A stretch of DNA of 64,000 nt from assembly GCA_900545215.1 (NCBI GenBank), contig UQXW01000005.1:7525-71524 (forward strand), read 5' to 3'. The notes beneath the pieces are model-generated. The model had not been told where the DNA came from. It did not search any database and worked only from the letters and a program-made list of their open reading frames with translations. Positions within the stretch are counted from its first letter, which is position 1. The number at the start of each line of letters is the position of its first letter. This DNA comes from an uncultured Bacteroidota bacterium. GTDB lineage: Bacteria > Bacteroidota > Bacteroidia > Bacteroidales > P3. Below, in pieces: positions 44,536 through 53,560 of this stretch. A program made the position numbers and the translations under genes.

Positions 44536-47500
44536 ATGAAACATATTAACAGTAAAGTATCATTATTATTGATGTGCTTTTTGCTTGTCGGAGGAGCTGC
44601 CCAAGCGGAGAAATTCAAAGGGGCGGTCAAGAGAACTCCGACAAAGAAGGCGGAGCTGGAAAGATGCCGTAGGGGACAGGGTTCTGCCGAATTGAACATA
44701 AATAATGTCAGAGCACGTATCAATACCTCGGGAAACATGTGGTATGATGGCTCTACGGCTCGTTACTTTGTACCTAAGGACGGAAATAGTACAGCGATGT
44801 ATTGTGCAGCCTTGTGGGTCGGAGGAACAGATGCCAACGACCAGTTGCGTGTCGCAGCTTTGAGATTCGGACAAGATGGAGACGACTTTTGGCCGGGACC
44901 GTTGACTGTTGACAAAAATGCTTCCGTCGATAAATCCGTTTGTGAGAAGTGGGACAAACACTTCACCATAACAAAGGCGGAAGTGGAATATTTCGTTGCA
45001 GGAATAGAGAAAGACGCAGCCGGTAATGTTATCAGCGTCGATGCGTCGAGAGCGACAGAGGCGATAAAGACATGGCCTGCTCATGGAGACGTTTCCAAAA
45101 ACCAATCCAAGTTCCTTGCTCCTTTTTATGACCAAAACGGTAACGGAGTTTACGAATGGGAGATGGGAGATTACCCTTACTATGATTTGTCAGGAGAACT
45201 TTGTCCTGCGAAGATAAAAGCAAACCTTCCTGCCGGTTCGGTTTATACTCCGACTCCTACTTTCGAGTCCAACACCTCCAATCCTAACTATGGAACAGGA
45301 GGAGCCTTGGAGGCAAAAGGCGGTTTGTTGGTTGACCAAGTGTTGAAGGGCGACCAAACAATCTGGTGGGTTTTCAACGATAAAGGAAATGCTCACACTG
45401 AATCCAAATCCGAAAATCCGATAGGATTGGAGATAAGAGCCCAAGCCTTTGCTTTCACCATGAGCGATGAAATCAACAACATGACCTTCTACTCATACGA
45501 GATAATCAACCGTTCGACTTTCGTTTTGACGAATACATATTTCTCTCAGTGGGTCGATCCTGATTTGGGATACGCACAAGACGACTATGTTGGTTGCGAT
45601 GTCGAAAGAGGTTTGGGTTATTGTTACAACGGTAAAGCAACCGATGGTCCCGGAACAGGAGCTTATTCGGGTAACCCTCCGGCAATAGGTATAGACTTCT
45701 TCCAAGGACCATATATGGATCCTGATGGCAGGGATAATCCGAAGGTGGATACTGCGGCTCTTATCCATTATTATGGTCATGAAGCCTTGCAACCTTACTT
45801 GGATGCAGCGGGTGGAGATTACGTGAAGTTGACCATATTGTTGACAGACGACGCTTACAAATTCAAAAAAGCATGGTATCCTCAATCAAAAGACCCGATT
45901 GATGCTTGTGCCATAAACGGAGTGAACTTCGGTAATGGTATAGTAGATGACGAACGTTTCGGTATGCGTAGGTTCATTTACTACAACAATGACGGAACAG
46001 CAAACAACGGAGAGCCTGATAAGGCGACCGACTATTATAACTATTTGAGAGGTATTTGGAAAGACGGAAAGAGAATGTGCTATGGTGGAGACGGATACAA
46101 TGCCGGTTCAGTAGGATATCAAGATGGTATATATGCAGACTTCATGTTCCCGGGAAATTCCGATATTTGGGGTTGGGGTACTGCCACAAATGGAAATGAG
46201 GAAGTGGGAAAAACTTCAGAATGGACGGAACAAACAGCGGGAAATGCTGCGAGCGACAGACGTTTCATGCAATCCGCGGGACCCTTCACTTTGCAACCCG
46301 GAGCAATCAACTACATCACTGTCGGAATACCTTTTGCACAAGCAGCAACAGGAGGTCCTATGGCTTCTGTAGAGTTGTTAAGACAAGTCGATGATAAATG
46401 TCAGGCTTTGTTCGATAACTGTTTCAACGTATTGGAAGGTCCTGATGCACCACAAGTCGTTGTTCAGGAGATGGACAGGCAGGTTATCCTTTATTTGACC
46501 AATGAAGCCGGAAACAACGTCAATGAATCATTTGATGTGGAAGACGTTACCATACCTCGTTCTTACACCGATTCGGAAGGTAATTCGGTAGATTACGACA
46601 GACATTACAGATTCGAAGGTTATCAGATATTCCAAGTGAAAGATGCAAGCGTATCGGTAGCCGACATCTATGACAACGACAAATCTCGTTTGGTTGCACA
46701 ATGCGATATCGAGAACTACGACTCTTTGCAAAACAATCAACCGATAGGAGAGTTGATAAACTGGACGGAGGTTGACGGAAGATTGTCTAGTCAGGTTATG
46801 GTAAGCGGAGAGAACAAAGGAATAAAGCACTCTTTCCTTATCACCGAAGATAAATTCTCTTCAAACAATGATAAGAGAATAGTAAACAATCAAAAGTACT
46901 ATTACATCGCCATAGCATACGCTTATAACAACTTCAAATCATACAACAACCAAGACGCAACCAAGCTTGACGGACAAAAAGAACCTTACTTGGCAAGTAG
47001 AAAAGTCGGTGGTGGCGGAGCCATCGAGCCTGTTGTGGCAATCCCTCACATGGTACAATCCGAACAGAACGGAACCTTGGTACAATCCTCTTACGGAATG
47101 TCTCCTGAGATTATCAGAATAGAAGGACAAGGTAACGGTGGTATGATATTGAATTTCGACAAATCCACTTTGGCTCAGTTGATGGGTGCAAAGGGTCAAT
47201 ATCCTGCTGGCGGAGAGTTCACTGATGTCGATGGCGAAAAATACAACAACTTCGTGGCTAATCCGATGTACAAAACCAACTACGGACCGTTGAACATCAA
47301 AATAGTCGATCCATTGAAAGTTCGTACAGGTTCTTATCTGATAAGAATAGAACCATCGACATCGGGCAATATGAATGAAAGCGATTGGGTATTAACCAAT
47401 GCAGACCCTGCAAAACCTGTTTACGGAGACGTGATGTCTGTTCGTTCTTCCCGTCCTATAGGTGAGCTAAACGAAGAAATCATATTTGAATTGGGTATAT

Positions 47501-49146
47501 CCATTCAGTTGACCAATGTAAAAGCCATAGCAAACAGCAATACTGCGACATTGTCTGCTACCGAGGCAAAAGGCGGTTCTCTGATAGAAGGTTCGTTGCT
47601 TTCTTCATCCGTAACTTTTGCTGATCCTTCAAAAGCATGGTTGAGCGGTATTGCAGATAATGATGCTGTTCAAGCTATGGACTGGATACGTGCAGGAGGT
47701 GTAACCGGAGCTGATGCACAATCTTTGAGAGCTGATTGGTTGGATTACTATTATACAGGAGAGATAGATCCTAATACACACTTTGCAAGAAAGAGAGCAT
47801 TGGACCCTAAATCGGAATACGAAGCTTGTGCCGGTGGTTGGTGGGCTCCGTACAGATTGACTTCTTCTGCAAATCAATATTTCCACCCTGCATTTACTGA
47901 TGCTCATTTCGTAACTGTTGAAGATATGTCCGGTTATTCTGTTGACAGCCTTCAAGAAGCGAACCCGTTGCAGATACCGAGCTTGATACTTAACGATATG
48001 AACAATCTGGCTTCTGTCGATATAGTATTTACCAACGATAAGTCCAAGTGGACAAGATGCCCTGTGATAGAAATGGGAACAGATGTCCTTTTGACCGAAG
48101 GCGGAGTCAAAAGATTTGCGTTGAGAGACCATCCATCTGTAGATAAAAACGGAAACCCTGATGGTAGCGGTACCAAGGGTATGGGTTGGTTCCCAGGATA
48201 TGCGGTCAACCTTGAAACAGGAGAAAGATTGAACCTTATCTTTGGTGAGAACTCTTCTTTGGGACATCATAACGGAAGAGACTTGTTATGGAATCCTTCA
48301 CGTGTTTCGGCTGATGCCGGCGGATATGTCTTCGGCGGTATGCACTATGTTTACGTTTTGGGAACATCGCAAGTAAGGTATAAAACAGAAACCGTTAACC
48401 CTCCACGTTATGATGCAGGTCAGTGGGCTTACAATATTTTGAAAGACCTTGCCGATGTAACAAGGTTGCATGAGACAGGTCGCAACGGCGTCGATAATGA
48501 AGAAGCCATATTGAAAGCACACCAACTATTCTCTACCGTAATGTGGGTCGGCATGCCGATAGCAACTTGCTTCGAGTACGGAAACGCAAATGTGGAACTA
48601 TCCAAGAAATCCCAATCTTTGATACCTACAGATGTTACCGTTTCAATCAGAGTAAGAAAACCATACGCAAAGAATTGGTCAGATTTCAACGGAGGAGCGG
48701 CAAGTTCGACTGCAATGAACAATGACTATCCTATGTATCAATTCACGATAGACGCAGGATTGGCAACAATCATAGGACACAAAGAAACGGCAGAAAGTGC
48801 TTTGGATAACATCACCGTTGTACCGAACCCTTACTTCGCAGCTTCTTTGTATGAACAAGACCAAATACAAAATCTCGTAAAGATAACCAATCTTCCGCCT
48901 GATTGTTACATCACTATTTACTCTGTGGACGGAACCGTGATAAGAAAGTTGAGAGGACCTTCGGCTTCCTTGGTTTCGGGAGGAGGAACAGCACTTACTT
49001 CTGTCGATTGGGATTTGAAGAATCATAAGGGCTTGCCTATCTCCGGAGGAGTTTACTTGATTCACATCAAAGCAGATGGCGTTGGTGAGAAGTTGATTAA
49101 GTGGTTCGGCTCACTAAGACCGGTTGACTTAAATTCGTTCCAATAA
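44536..49146 (+). CDS. Large secreted protein with T9SS-like C-terminal domain
   Basis: The protein has 1536 residues. The signal peptide (MKHINSKVSLLLMCFLLVGGAAQA) is followed by a long region without a recognised catalytic motif but rich in Asp/Asn/Gly turns (NNDGTANNGEPDK), suggesting calcium sites. The end resembles a FlgD-like/type A sorting fold: VVPNPYFAASL, KITNLPPDCYITIYSVDG, VDWDLKNHKGLPISGGVYLIHI. It finishes with KWFGSLRPVDLNSFQ. T9SS export is inferred. It lies 30 bases after the receptor and 48 before the PorV-like gene. The trio is likely one surface assembly; its job is unknown. Confidence 0.7.
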   Translation: MKHINSKVSLLLMCFLLVGGAAQAEKFKGAVKRTPTKKAELERCRRGQGSAELNINNVRARINTSGNMWYDGSTARYFVPKDGNSTAMYCAALWVGGTDANDQLRVAALRFGQDGDDFWPGPLTVDKNASVDKSVCEKWDKHFTITKAEVEYFVAGIEKDAAGNVISVDASRATEAIKTWPAHGDVSKNQSKFLAPFYDQNGNGVYEWEMGDYPYYDLSGELCPAKIKANLPAGSVYTPTPTFESNTSNPNYGTGGALEAKGGLLVDQVLKGDQTIWWVFNDKGNAHTESKSENPIGLEIRAQAFAFTMSDEINNMTFYSYEIINRSTFVLTNTYFSQWVDPDLGYAQDDYVGCDVERGLGYCYNGKATDGPGTGAYSGNPPAIGIDFFQGPYMDPDGRDNPKVDTAALIHYYGHEALQPYLDAAGGDYVKLTILLTDDAYKFKKAWYPQSKDPIDACAINGVNFGNGIVDDERFGMRRFIYYNNDGTANNGEPDKATDYYNYLRGIWKDGKRMCYGGDGYNAGSVGYQDGIYADFMFPGNSDIWGWGTATNGNEEVGKTSEWTEQTAGNAASDRRFMQSAGPFTLQPGAINYITVGIPFAQAATGGPMASVELLRQVDDKCQALFDNCFNVLEGPDAPQVVVQEMDRQVILYLTNEAGNNVNESFDVEDVTIPRSYTDSEGNSVDYDRHYRFEGYQIFQVKDASVSVADIYDNDKSRLVAQCDIENYDSLQNNQPIGELINWTEVDGRLSSQVMVSGENKGIKHSFLITEDKFSSNNDKRIVNNQKYYYIAIAYAYNNFKSYNNQDATKLDGQKEPYLASRKVGGGGAIEPVVAIPHMVQSEQNGTLVQSSYGMSPEIIRIEGQGNGGMILNFDKSTLAQLMGAKGQYPAGGEFTDVDGEKYNNFVANPMYKTNYGPLNIKIVDPLKVRTGSYLIRIEPSTSGNMNESDWVLTNADPAKPVYGDVMSVRSSRPIGELNEEIIFELGISIQLTNVKAIANSNTATLSATEAKGGSLIEGSLLSSSVTFADPSKAWLSGIADNDAVQAMDWIRAGGVTGADAQSLRADWLDYYYTGEIDPNTHFARKRALDPKSEYEACAGGWWAPYRLTSSANQYFHPAFTDAHFVTVEDMSGYSVDSLQEANPLQIPSLILNDMNNLASVDIVFTNDKSKWTRCPVIEMGTDVLLTEGGVKRFALRDHPSVDKNGNPDGSGTKGMGWFPGYAVNLETGERLNLIFGENSSLGHHNGRDLLWNPSRVSADAGGYVFGGMHYVYVLGTSQVRYKTETVNPPRYDAGQWAYNILKDLADVTRLHETGRNGVDNEEAILKAHQLFSTVMWVGMPIATCFEYGNANVELSKKSQSLIPTDVTVSIRVRKPYAKNWSDFNGGAASSTAMNNDYPMYQFTIDAGLATIIGHKETAESALDNITVVPNPYFAASLYEQDQIQNLVKITNLPPDCYITIYSVDGTVIRKLRGPSASLVSGGGTALTSVDWDLKNHKGLPISGGVYLIHIKADGVGEKLIKWFGSLRPVDLNSFQ

Positions 49147-49193
49147 TCCGACAATCAACAGCGTAAGTAAATAATTTATAAGAGATAGAGAAT

Positions 49194-50279
49194 ATGAAAA
49201 ACATACATAGAATATTGACATGCGTTGTGTTTGGCATCTTATTGATGCCGAACATGACGGCAAACGCAGGAAATGATGACAGACGAGGAACGTCCGGAGC
49301 AGGAGAACTTTTGATAAATCCTTGGGTTAGGAGTTCCGGCTGGGGAGGTGTTAACACTGCTTGCGGCAGTGGCATAGACGCTTTGTTCAGCAATGTCGCA
49401 GGTTTGGCACATACAACCGGTACGGAAGCAACGTTCGGATATACCGCATGGTTGCAAAACTCCGATATAAGCAATATTGCAGTCGGATTGGCACAAAGTC
49501 TCGGAGATTACGGAGTATTGGGATTGACAGTCAATTCCATGAACTTCGGAACCATAGAGAGAACGAAAGAGGGCAGTCCCGAACTTGGAAACAATGGAAC
49601 ATACAAGATAAGCATGATGAACATCGCTGTTTCCTATGCCAAGGCTTTCTCCAACACCATCTATGCAGGAGCTACTTTGAAGGTAGTCAACGAAGGTATC
49701 GATAACGTAACGGGAACAGGCTTCGCAATAGACGCCGGTGTCAAGTATGTAACCGGAGAAAATTACGAATTGAAGTTCGGTATCGCATTGAAGAACTGGG
49801 GACCATCGATGAGTTTCTCCGGAGACGGTCTTTCGACCAATGCTTTGTTCCAAGGTTCGAACCACTACCAAACATTGGAACAACGTTCCTCATCTTTTGA
49901 GTTGCCTTCAAGTTTGAACATAGGAATGTCATACGACTTCTTGTTTGCAGAGAACAAACACAGAATAACGCTTGCAGGAAACTTCTCCTCAATGGCATTC
50001 GGCAGGGATTTGTACACACTCGGTGTCGAGTACGGATTTGTGAAGTACCTGATGTTGAGAGCGGCTTATTCTTACGAAGACGGCTTGACCAAAAGCATTT
50101 ATGACGAAGACGGTTCGACTAACCTTATGTCGGGCTTCTCATGCGGTGCTTCGGTGATAGCTCCTTTGTCGAAACCGAAGAACGGAAAGAAAGGTATGGA
50201 TATATCGATCGATTACAGTTTCAGAGCAACGAAGGTAATGGGTGGCATTCACTCTGTCGGAGTTTCGCTCGCCTTGTAA
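49194..50279 (+). CDS. PorV/PorQ-family outer membrane protein
   Basis: The protein has 361 residues. The signal peptide (to about 25) is followed by LLINPWVRSSGWGGVNTACGSGIDALFSNVAGLA, broken at the SSGWGG turn. This is the characteristic FadL-like N-terminal pattern (repeated A-G/N-P-A-G in relatives). A 14-strand barrel follows and ends SVGVSLAL. PorV is the shuttle that carries T9SS cargo from the translocon to the attachment complex. Paralogues sit beside dedicated cargo genes. Here it follows a T9SS-like cargo gene, supporting a cargo-specific role. A terminator follows. Confidence 0.85.
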   Translation: MKNIHRILTCVVFGILLMPNMTANAGNDDRRGTSGAGELLINPWVRSSGWGGVNTACGSGIDALFSNVAGLAHTTGTEATFGYTAWLQNSDISNIAVGLAQSLGDYGVLGLTVNSMNFGTIERTKEGSPELGNNGTYKISMMNIAVSYAKAFSNTIYAGATLKVVNEGIDNVTGTGFAIDAGVKYVTGENYELKFGIALKNWGPSMSFSGDGLSTNALFQGSNHYQTLEQRSSSFELPSSLNIGMSYDFLFAENKHRITLAGNFSSMAFGRDLYTLGVEYGFVKYLMLRAAYSYEDGLTKSIYDEDGSTNLMSGFSCGASVIAPLSKPKNGKKGMDISIDYSFRATKVMGGIHSVGVSLAL

Positions 50280-50309
50280 GACAAACGATTACACAATACA
50301 GAGGAAACA

Positions 50310-50348
50310 AATCGAAGGCTGTATGACAAGCAGCCTTCGATTTATTTT
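50310..50348 (+). terminator. Intrinsic terminator after the PorV-like gene
   Basis: AATCGAAGGCTG (50310-50321) pairs with CAGCCTTCGATT (50331-50342), a perfect 12-base stem, then TATTTTTA. Confidence 0.88.
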
Positions 50349-50372
50349 TAATCGAGAAAAAACGAAGAGAAA

Positions 50373-50849
50373 ATGGCAGAAATCAAGTATTATTCAAAGG
50401 AGGGTCTTCAAAAACTCAAAGACGAGTTGCAACACATGATAACCGTCGAGAGACCCGCAATATCGGCAGCCATAGCCGAGGCAAGAGACAAAGGAGATTT
50501 GTCCGAGAATGCCGAATATGACGCAGCAAAAGAGGCACAAGGGCTTATGGAAGCCAAGATTGCCAAGTTACAAGCATTGATAGCAAATGCACGATTGTTG
50601 GACGAGTCGAAAATAGATACTTCCAAGGTGCTTTTGTTGTCCAAGGTGGAGTTCATAAACCTTGCCTTGAAGAAGAGCATGACCTATGAAATCGTTCCGG
50701 AAAGCGAAGCCAACATAAAGGTCGGTAAACTCTCCATCACATCGCCCATAGCAAAGGGATTGCTTGGTAAGAAGGTCGGAGATATAGCCGAAATAGAGGT
50801 GCCTGCCGGTACGATGAAATTACAAATCACCAAAATAACGAGGGATTGA
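50373..50849 (+). CDS. greA: Transcription elongation factor GreA
   Basis: The protein has 158 residues. The N-terminal coiled coil carries the acidic tip DKGDLSENAEYDAAKEAQ, which inserts into the RNA polymerase secondary channel to trigger transcript cleavage. The C-terminal FKBP-like domain has SITSPIAKGLLGKKVGD. Length is standard. It lies 3 bases before the HIT gene, making a two-gene transcript. Confidence 0.97.
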   Translation: MAEIKYYSKEGLQKLKDELQHMITVERPAISAAIAEARDKGDLSENAEYDAAKEAQGLMEAKIAKLQALIANARLLDESKIDTSKVLLLSKVEFINLALKKSMTYEIVPESEANIKVGKLSITSPIAKGLLGKKVGDIAEIEVPAGTMKLQITKITRD

Positions 50850-50852
50850 GCC

Positions 50853-51251
50853 ATGGCATCCATATTCACCAAGATAATAAACGGAGAACTTCCCTCATAT
50901 AAAATAGCCGAGGACGACAAATGCTATGCCTTTTTGGATATTTCGCCTTTGGCGGAGGGACATACACTTGTTGTACCGAAACAAGAGGTGGATTATATCT
51001 TCGACATCGATGATGAATTATACACCCATCTCCATCTTTTTGCGAAGAAGGTGGCAAAAGCGATAAAACAAGCCGTTCCTTGCGAGAAAGTGGGTATGGC
51101 AGTGATAGGACTCGATGTCCGACACGCACATATACATCTTGTCCCTTTGAAAGCAGTGGGAGATTTGAACTTTGCGAAGGAAAAACTCTCTCTTCCTGCC
51201 GAGCAGATGAAAGCAATAGCCGAAAAGATAGCCGCCAAGGTGGAATTATAA
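50853..51251 (+). CDS. HIT (histidine triad) family hydrolase
   Basis: The protein has 132 residues with the triad H91-A-H93-I-H95-L in VRHAHIHLVPL. The N-terminal part (IFTKIINGELPSYKIAED) is the family start. It is a nucleotide-binding phosphoramidase/hydrolase of the HINT branch. Its partner gene greA lies directly upstream, a common arrangement in this phylum. Confidence 0.95.
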   Translation: MASIFTKIINGELPSYKIAEDDKCYAFLDISPLAEGHTLVVPKQEVDYIFDIDDELYTHLHLFAKKVAKAIKQAVPCEKVGMAVIGLDVRHAHIHLVPLKAVGDLNFAKEKLSLPAEQMKAIAEKIAAKVEL

Positions 51252-51270
51252 GCACGGGGCAAAAATACTT

Positions 51271-51315
51271 TTTCCTTGACCTTAGACAAAAAACGAAAAG
51301 GTCAAGGAAATTTTT
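51271..51315. terminator. Terminator between greA-HIT and the convergent ADP-ribosylglycohydrolase-like gene
   Basis: TTTCCTTGACCTT (51271-51283) pairs perfectly with AAGGTCAAGGAAA (51298-51310), followed by TTTTT. Confidence 0.85.
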
Positions 51316-51417
51316 GACATCAAGTCTGTGCTGTTATATGGCGGATAAAATGGGAAATAATGCAGGTAAAACCTTATCGAAAAACGAGAGCAAACACTGA
51401 TGTATGGCAAACTTGAT

Positions 51418-52320
51418 TTACCATTGTTCGCGAGCTTTTGCTCTTTCTGCCATCAGCTTGCGACACTTGTCCTTATCTTCATCGACAAGACGTAATAAAT
51501 CTTCTCGCTCACCCTCATCAAGCATATCCCAAGCAGCTTCGGAATAGTCTTTTTGGTAGAATGTAGTATCGATAAGCGATTTAAATGAACGATAGCGGGA
51601 ACGATGGAAATTATCTATGACAAAATACATCTCAGTGGGAAAGTATTCCATGATTTGGGAGCGTAATTCCCGATGTATTCCCCAAATTGTTTCTGCCATG
51701 CCGCCGACAATGCTACCGAGAATGTCGGTATTTGCACCAAGACTGACGGCAAGTCGTACCGCATCTACAAAGTTCTTACTCATGCTGATGATTTTCAATG
51801 CAATTCTTACGATGTCCTGCATTGCTCCATTGCATTGTTCTATTGCAGAAGCTTTACTGATTTTGATGTCGTAACCGGAGAACTTCACACATTTATTGAT
51901 GATTTCATCTATATGAAGAGCTGCATTCTGATACCCTGTTCGATTGAACTTCATTGCTGTATAAATGGCTAACAGAATAGTTTGAGCAGCCCTCACCTCA
52001 TTTTTATCGAATTTATCCGATAAAATTGCTTCTGCGGTGTCAAGTACTTGGTTTTTGTGTTCAAACCAATGTGCCACAGGAATTAGCCCTATTAAAATTG
52101 CCTTGTTCGACGGATTATGCTGTGATGGATAACGGTTGAACCAATCTTGAATGCTTTCATCAAAATCACGTCCGTGTAGCAGAGCATCGGCAATAGCGAT
52201 TGTATATACAGTCCCTTCCGAGAAACAATTCTTTTCGGTCAATAATTCAAAGTTGTAATCTCTTGTCGGTTCAAACCGACAACGACTGCTTATAATGTCT
52301 GCAGTTATAGCTCCAAACAT
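51418..52320 (-). CDS. Divergent ADP-ribosylglycohydrolase-like protein
   Basis: The protein has 300 residues and follows the ADP-ribosylglycohydrolase (DraG/ARH) layout from its start (MFGAITADIISSRCRFE...DYNFEL) through VYTIAIADALLHG and a C-terminal SLGANTDILGSIVGGMAE. Canonical family members carry FTDDT near residue 33 and GGDTDT near 195, whose Asp/Thr bind two Mg ions. Here the first reads FSEGT (33-37) and the second GANTDI (195-200). The metal site is thus partly lost, and it may bind ADP-ribose without cleaving it well. It lies 71 bases downstream of the DUF262-HNH gene in the same direction, with a possible own -7 box. Confidence 0.75.
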   Translation of the reverse strand: MFGAITADIISSRCRFEPTRDYNFELLTEKNCFSEGTVYTIAIADALLHGRDFDESIQDWFNRYPSQHNPSNKAILIGLIPVAHWFEHKNQVLDTAEAILSDKFDKNEVRAAQTILLAIYTAMKFNRTGYQNAALHIDEIINKCVKFSGYDIKISKASAIEQCNGAMQDIVRIALKIISMSKNFVDAVRLAVSLGANTDILGSIVGGMAETIWGIHRELRSQIMEYFPTEMYFVIDNFHRSRYRSFKSLIDTTFYQKDYSEAAWDMLDEGEREDLLRLVDEDKDKCRKLMAERAKAREQW

Positions 52321-52352
52321 AATCCTCTAAGATTATAATTATTATTTATTTG

Positions 52353-52360
52353 CAAATGTA
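52353..52360 (-). promoter_or_regulatory. -7 box for the ADP-ribosylglycohydrolase-like gene
   Basis: TACATTTG on the minus strand, 33 bases before the start codon, fits TAnnTTTG. The -33 element is not clear. Confidence 0.5.
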
Positions 52361-52391
52361 CAACAACTTCTTCAAAACACACCTTTCCCCT

Positions 52392-53558
52392 TTACTTATT
52401 GCCTTTCATGCGATTGTGCGTTTTGCAGAGTAGTTGACAGTTGAAAATGTCAGTTTTGCCACCCTTACTCCATGCTGTTACGTGGTCGGCGTCCATTTCT
52501 GTAAGTTTGTATATTCTGTTACGGTTATTGTTCTCCATTTGCGAACACATAGGACAGTTGCTTGTACCATCGACTTTTGCTTGTTGTGTCTGTCGCTCGT
52601 ACAGAGTCTTGATGTCGCTTTTCTCAAACAGACGTATTTCGAGAAGCACGGGGTCTTGCTCCCCTCCGAGAATGTATTCAAATATACCTTTCTTTCTCGT
52701 TACACATTCATCGGCATAGAGTTCCGATACTCTTTTCCGAATAGCGGCTTGATCGTATGAAACCGCATGATACTTCTCATATAGTTCGCCCCATTCCAAC
52801 CCTTTCATCTCGGAACGTGGTGAACCGAAGATGTTTTTTACCCATTCTATCACACTGTCGAAATAAAGTTGCATTTCTCTTATATTGTCCTCTTGACGAT
52901 GTTCGCTCATATACCTGCTGACAGAGTCTTCTCCTTTTGCCACCCATTTAAGTGCCGTATGCAATATGTCTTGTCGTTTGGGGTCGCCGTTAATGTAGCA
53001 CTGCCATTTCTGCATATTGGAATTAAGGCTGTTGCTGAACACTTCCTTGGCAGCCGTTACAAATCGTCCGGAGTATATGGCATTAAGCAGTTCCTGAGGT
53101 TTGAGAGGCACGCCGGCAATGTTGATTGTCTCGAACCATTGTTTGATTTCCGGCTCTTCACCCTCACAGACATAAATGAGAAGGGAATAGTTCATGATTT
53201 TCTCTTGCAAGACTTTGTCGAGACCGTCAAAATAAGTCTCCATTCCGTTTATCTTCACTGCCAACTTGTTTGTAATATAGCGACCGATGGAGGTGATGCG
53301 TTGCTGTCCGTCGAGGACTTCATAGCAGTCATCGTCGACTTGTGTGAAGTAGATAAGTCCCAAAGGATAGCCTTTGAGAATACTCTCTATCACTGCCACA
53401 TCTTTATTGCCATCTGCATAAATGTAGTTACGTTGATACTCCGGTTGTATGGTCAGTCTGCCTGACCAACCGAACAAGCCTTTCCCCTCCAATTCATTGT
53501 ACATAAACCCTTCGCAAATGTCTCTGACTGTCAAATCTGTTCTTAATGTTGTATTCAT
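52392..53558 (-). CDS. DUF262 and HNH domain nuclease (GmrSD-like)
   Basis: The protein has 388 residues. The N-terminal DUF262/ParB-like domain shows IQPEYQRNYIY (about 37-47) and VLDGQQRITS with D83-G-Q-Q-R87, the nucleotide-hydrolysis signature of GmrS/SspE-type proteins. The C-terminal HNH domain has C335-P-M-C338, D358-H359, N373-C374 and C378, forming a zinc-bound beta-beta-alpha-metal nuclease. Single-chain DUF262-HNH proteins are known or proposed restriction enzymes. It starts 2 bases after the methylase stop, so it is likely the restriction partner of that methylase. Confidence 0.88.
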   Translation of the reverse strand: MNTTLRTDLTVRDICEGFMYNELEGKGLFGWSGRLTIQPEYQRNYIYADGNKDVAVIESILKGYPLGLIYFTQVDDDCYEVLDGQQRITSIGRYITNKLAVKINGMETYFDGLDKVLQEKIMNYSLLIYVCEGEEPEIKQWFETINIAGVPLKPQELLNAIYSGRFVTAAKEVFSNSLNSNMQKWQCYINGDPKRQDILHTALKWVAKGEDSVSRYMSEHRQEDNIREMQLYFDSVIEWVKNIFGSPRSEMKGLEWGELYEKYHAVSYDQAAIRKRVSELYADECVTRKKGIFEYILGGEQDPVLLEIRLFEKSDIKTLYERQTQQAKVDGTSNCPMCSQMENNNRNRIYKLTEMDADHVTAWSKGGKTDIFNCQLLCKTHNRMKGNK

Positions 53559-53560
53559 GC

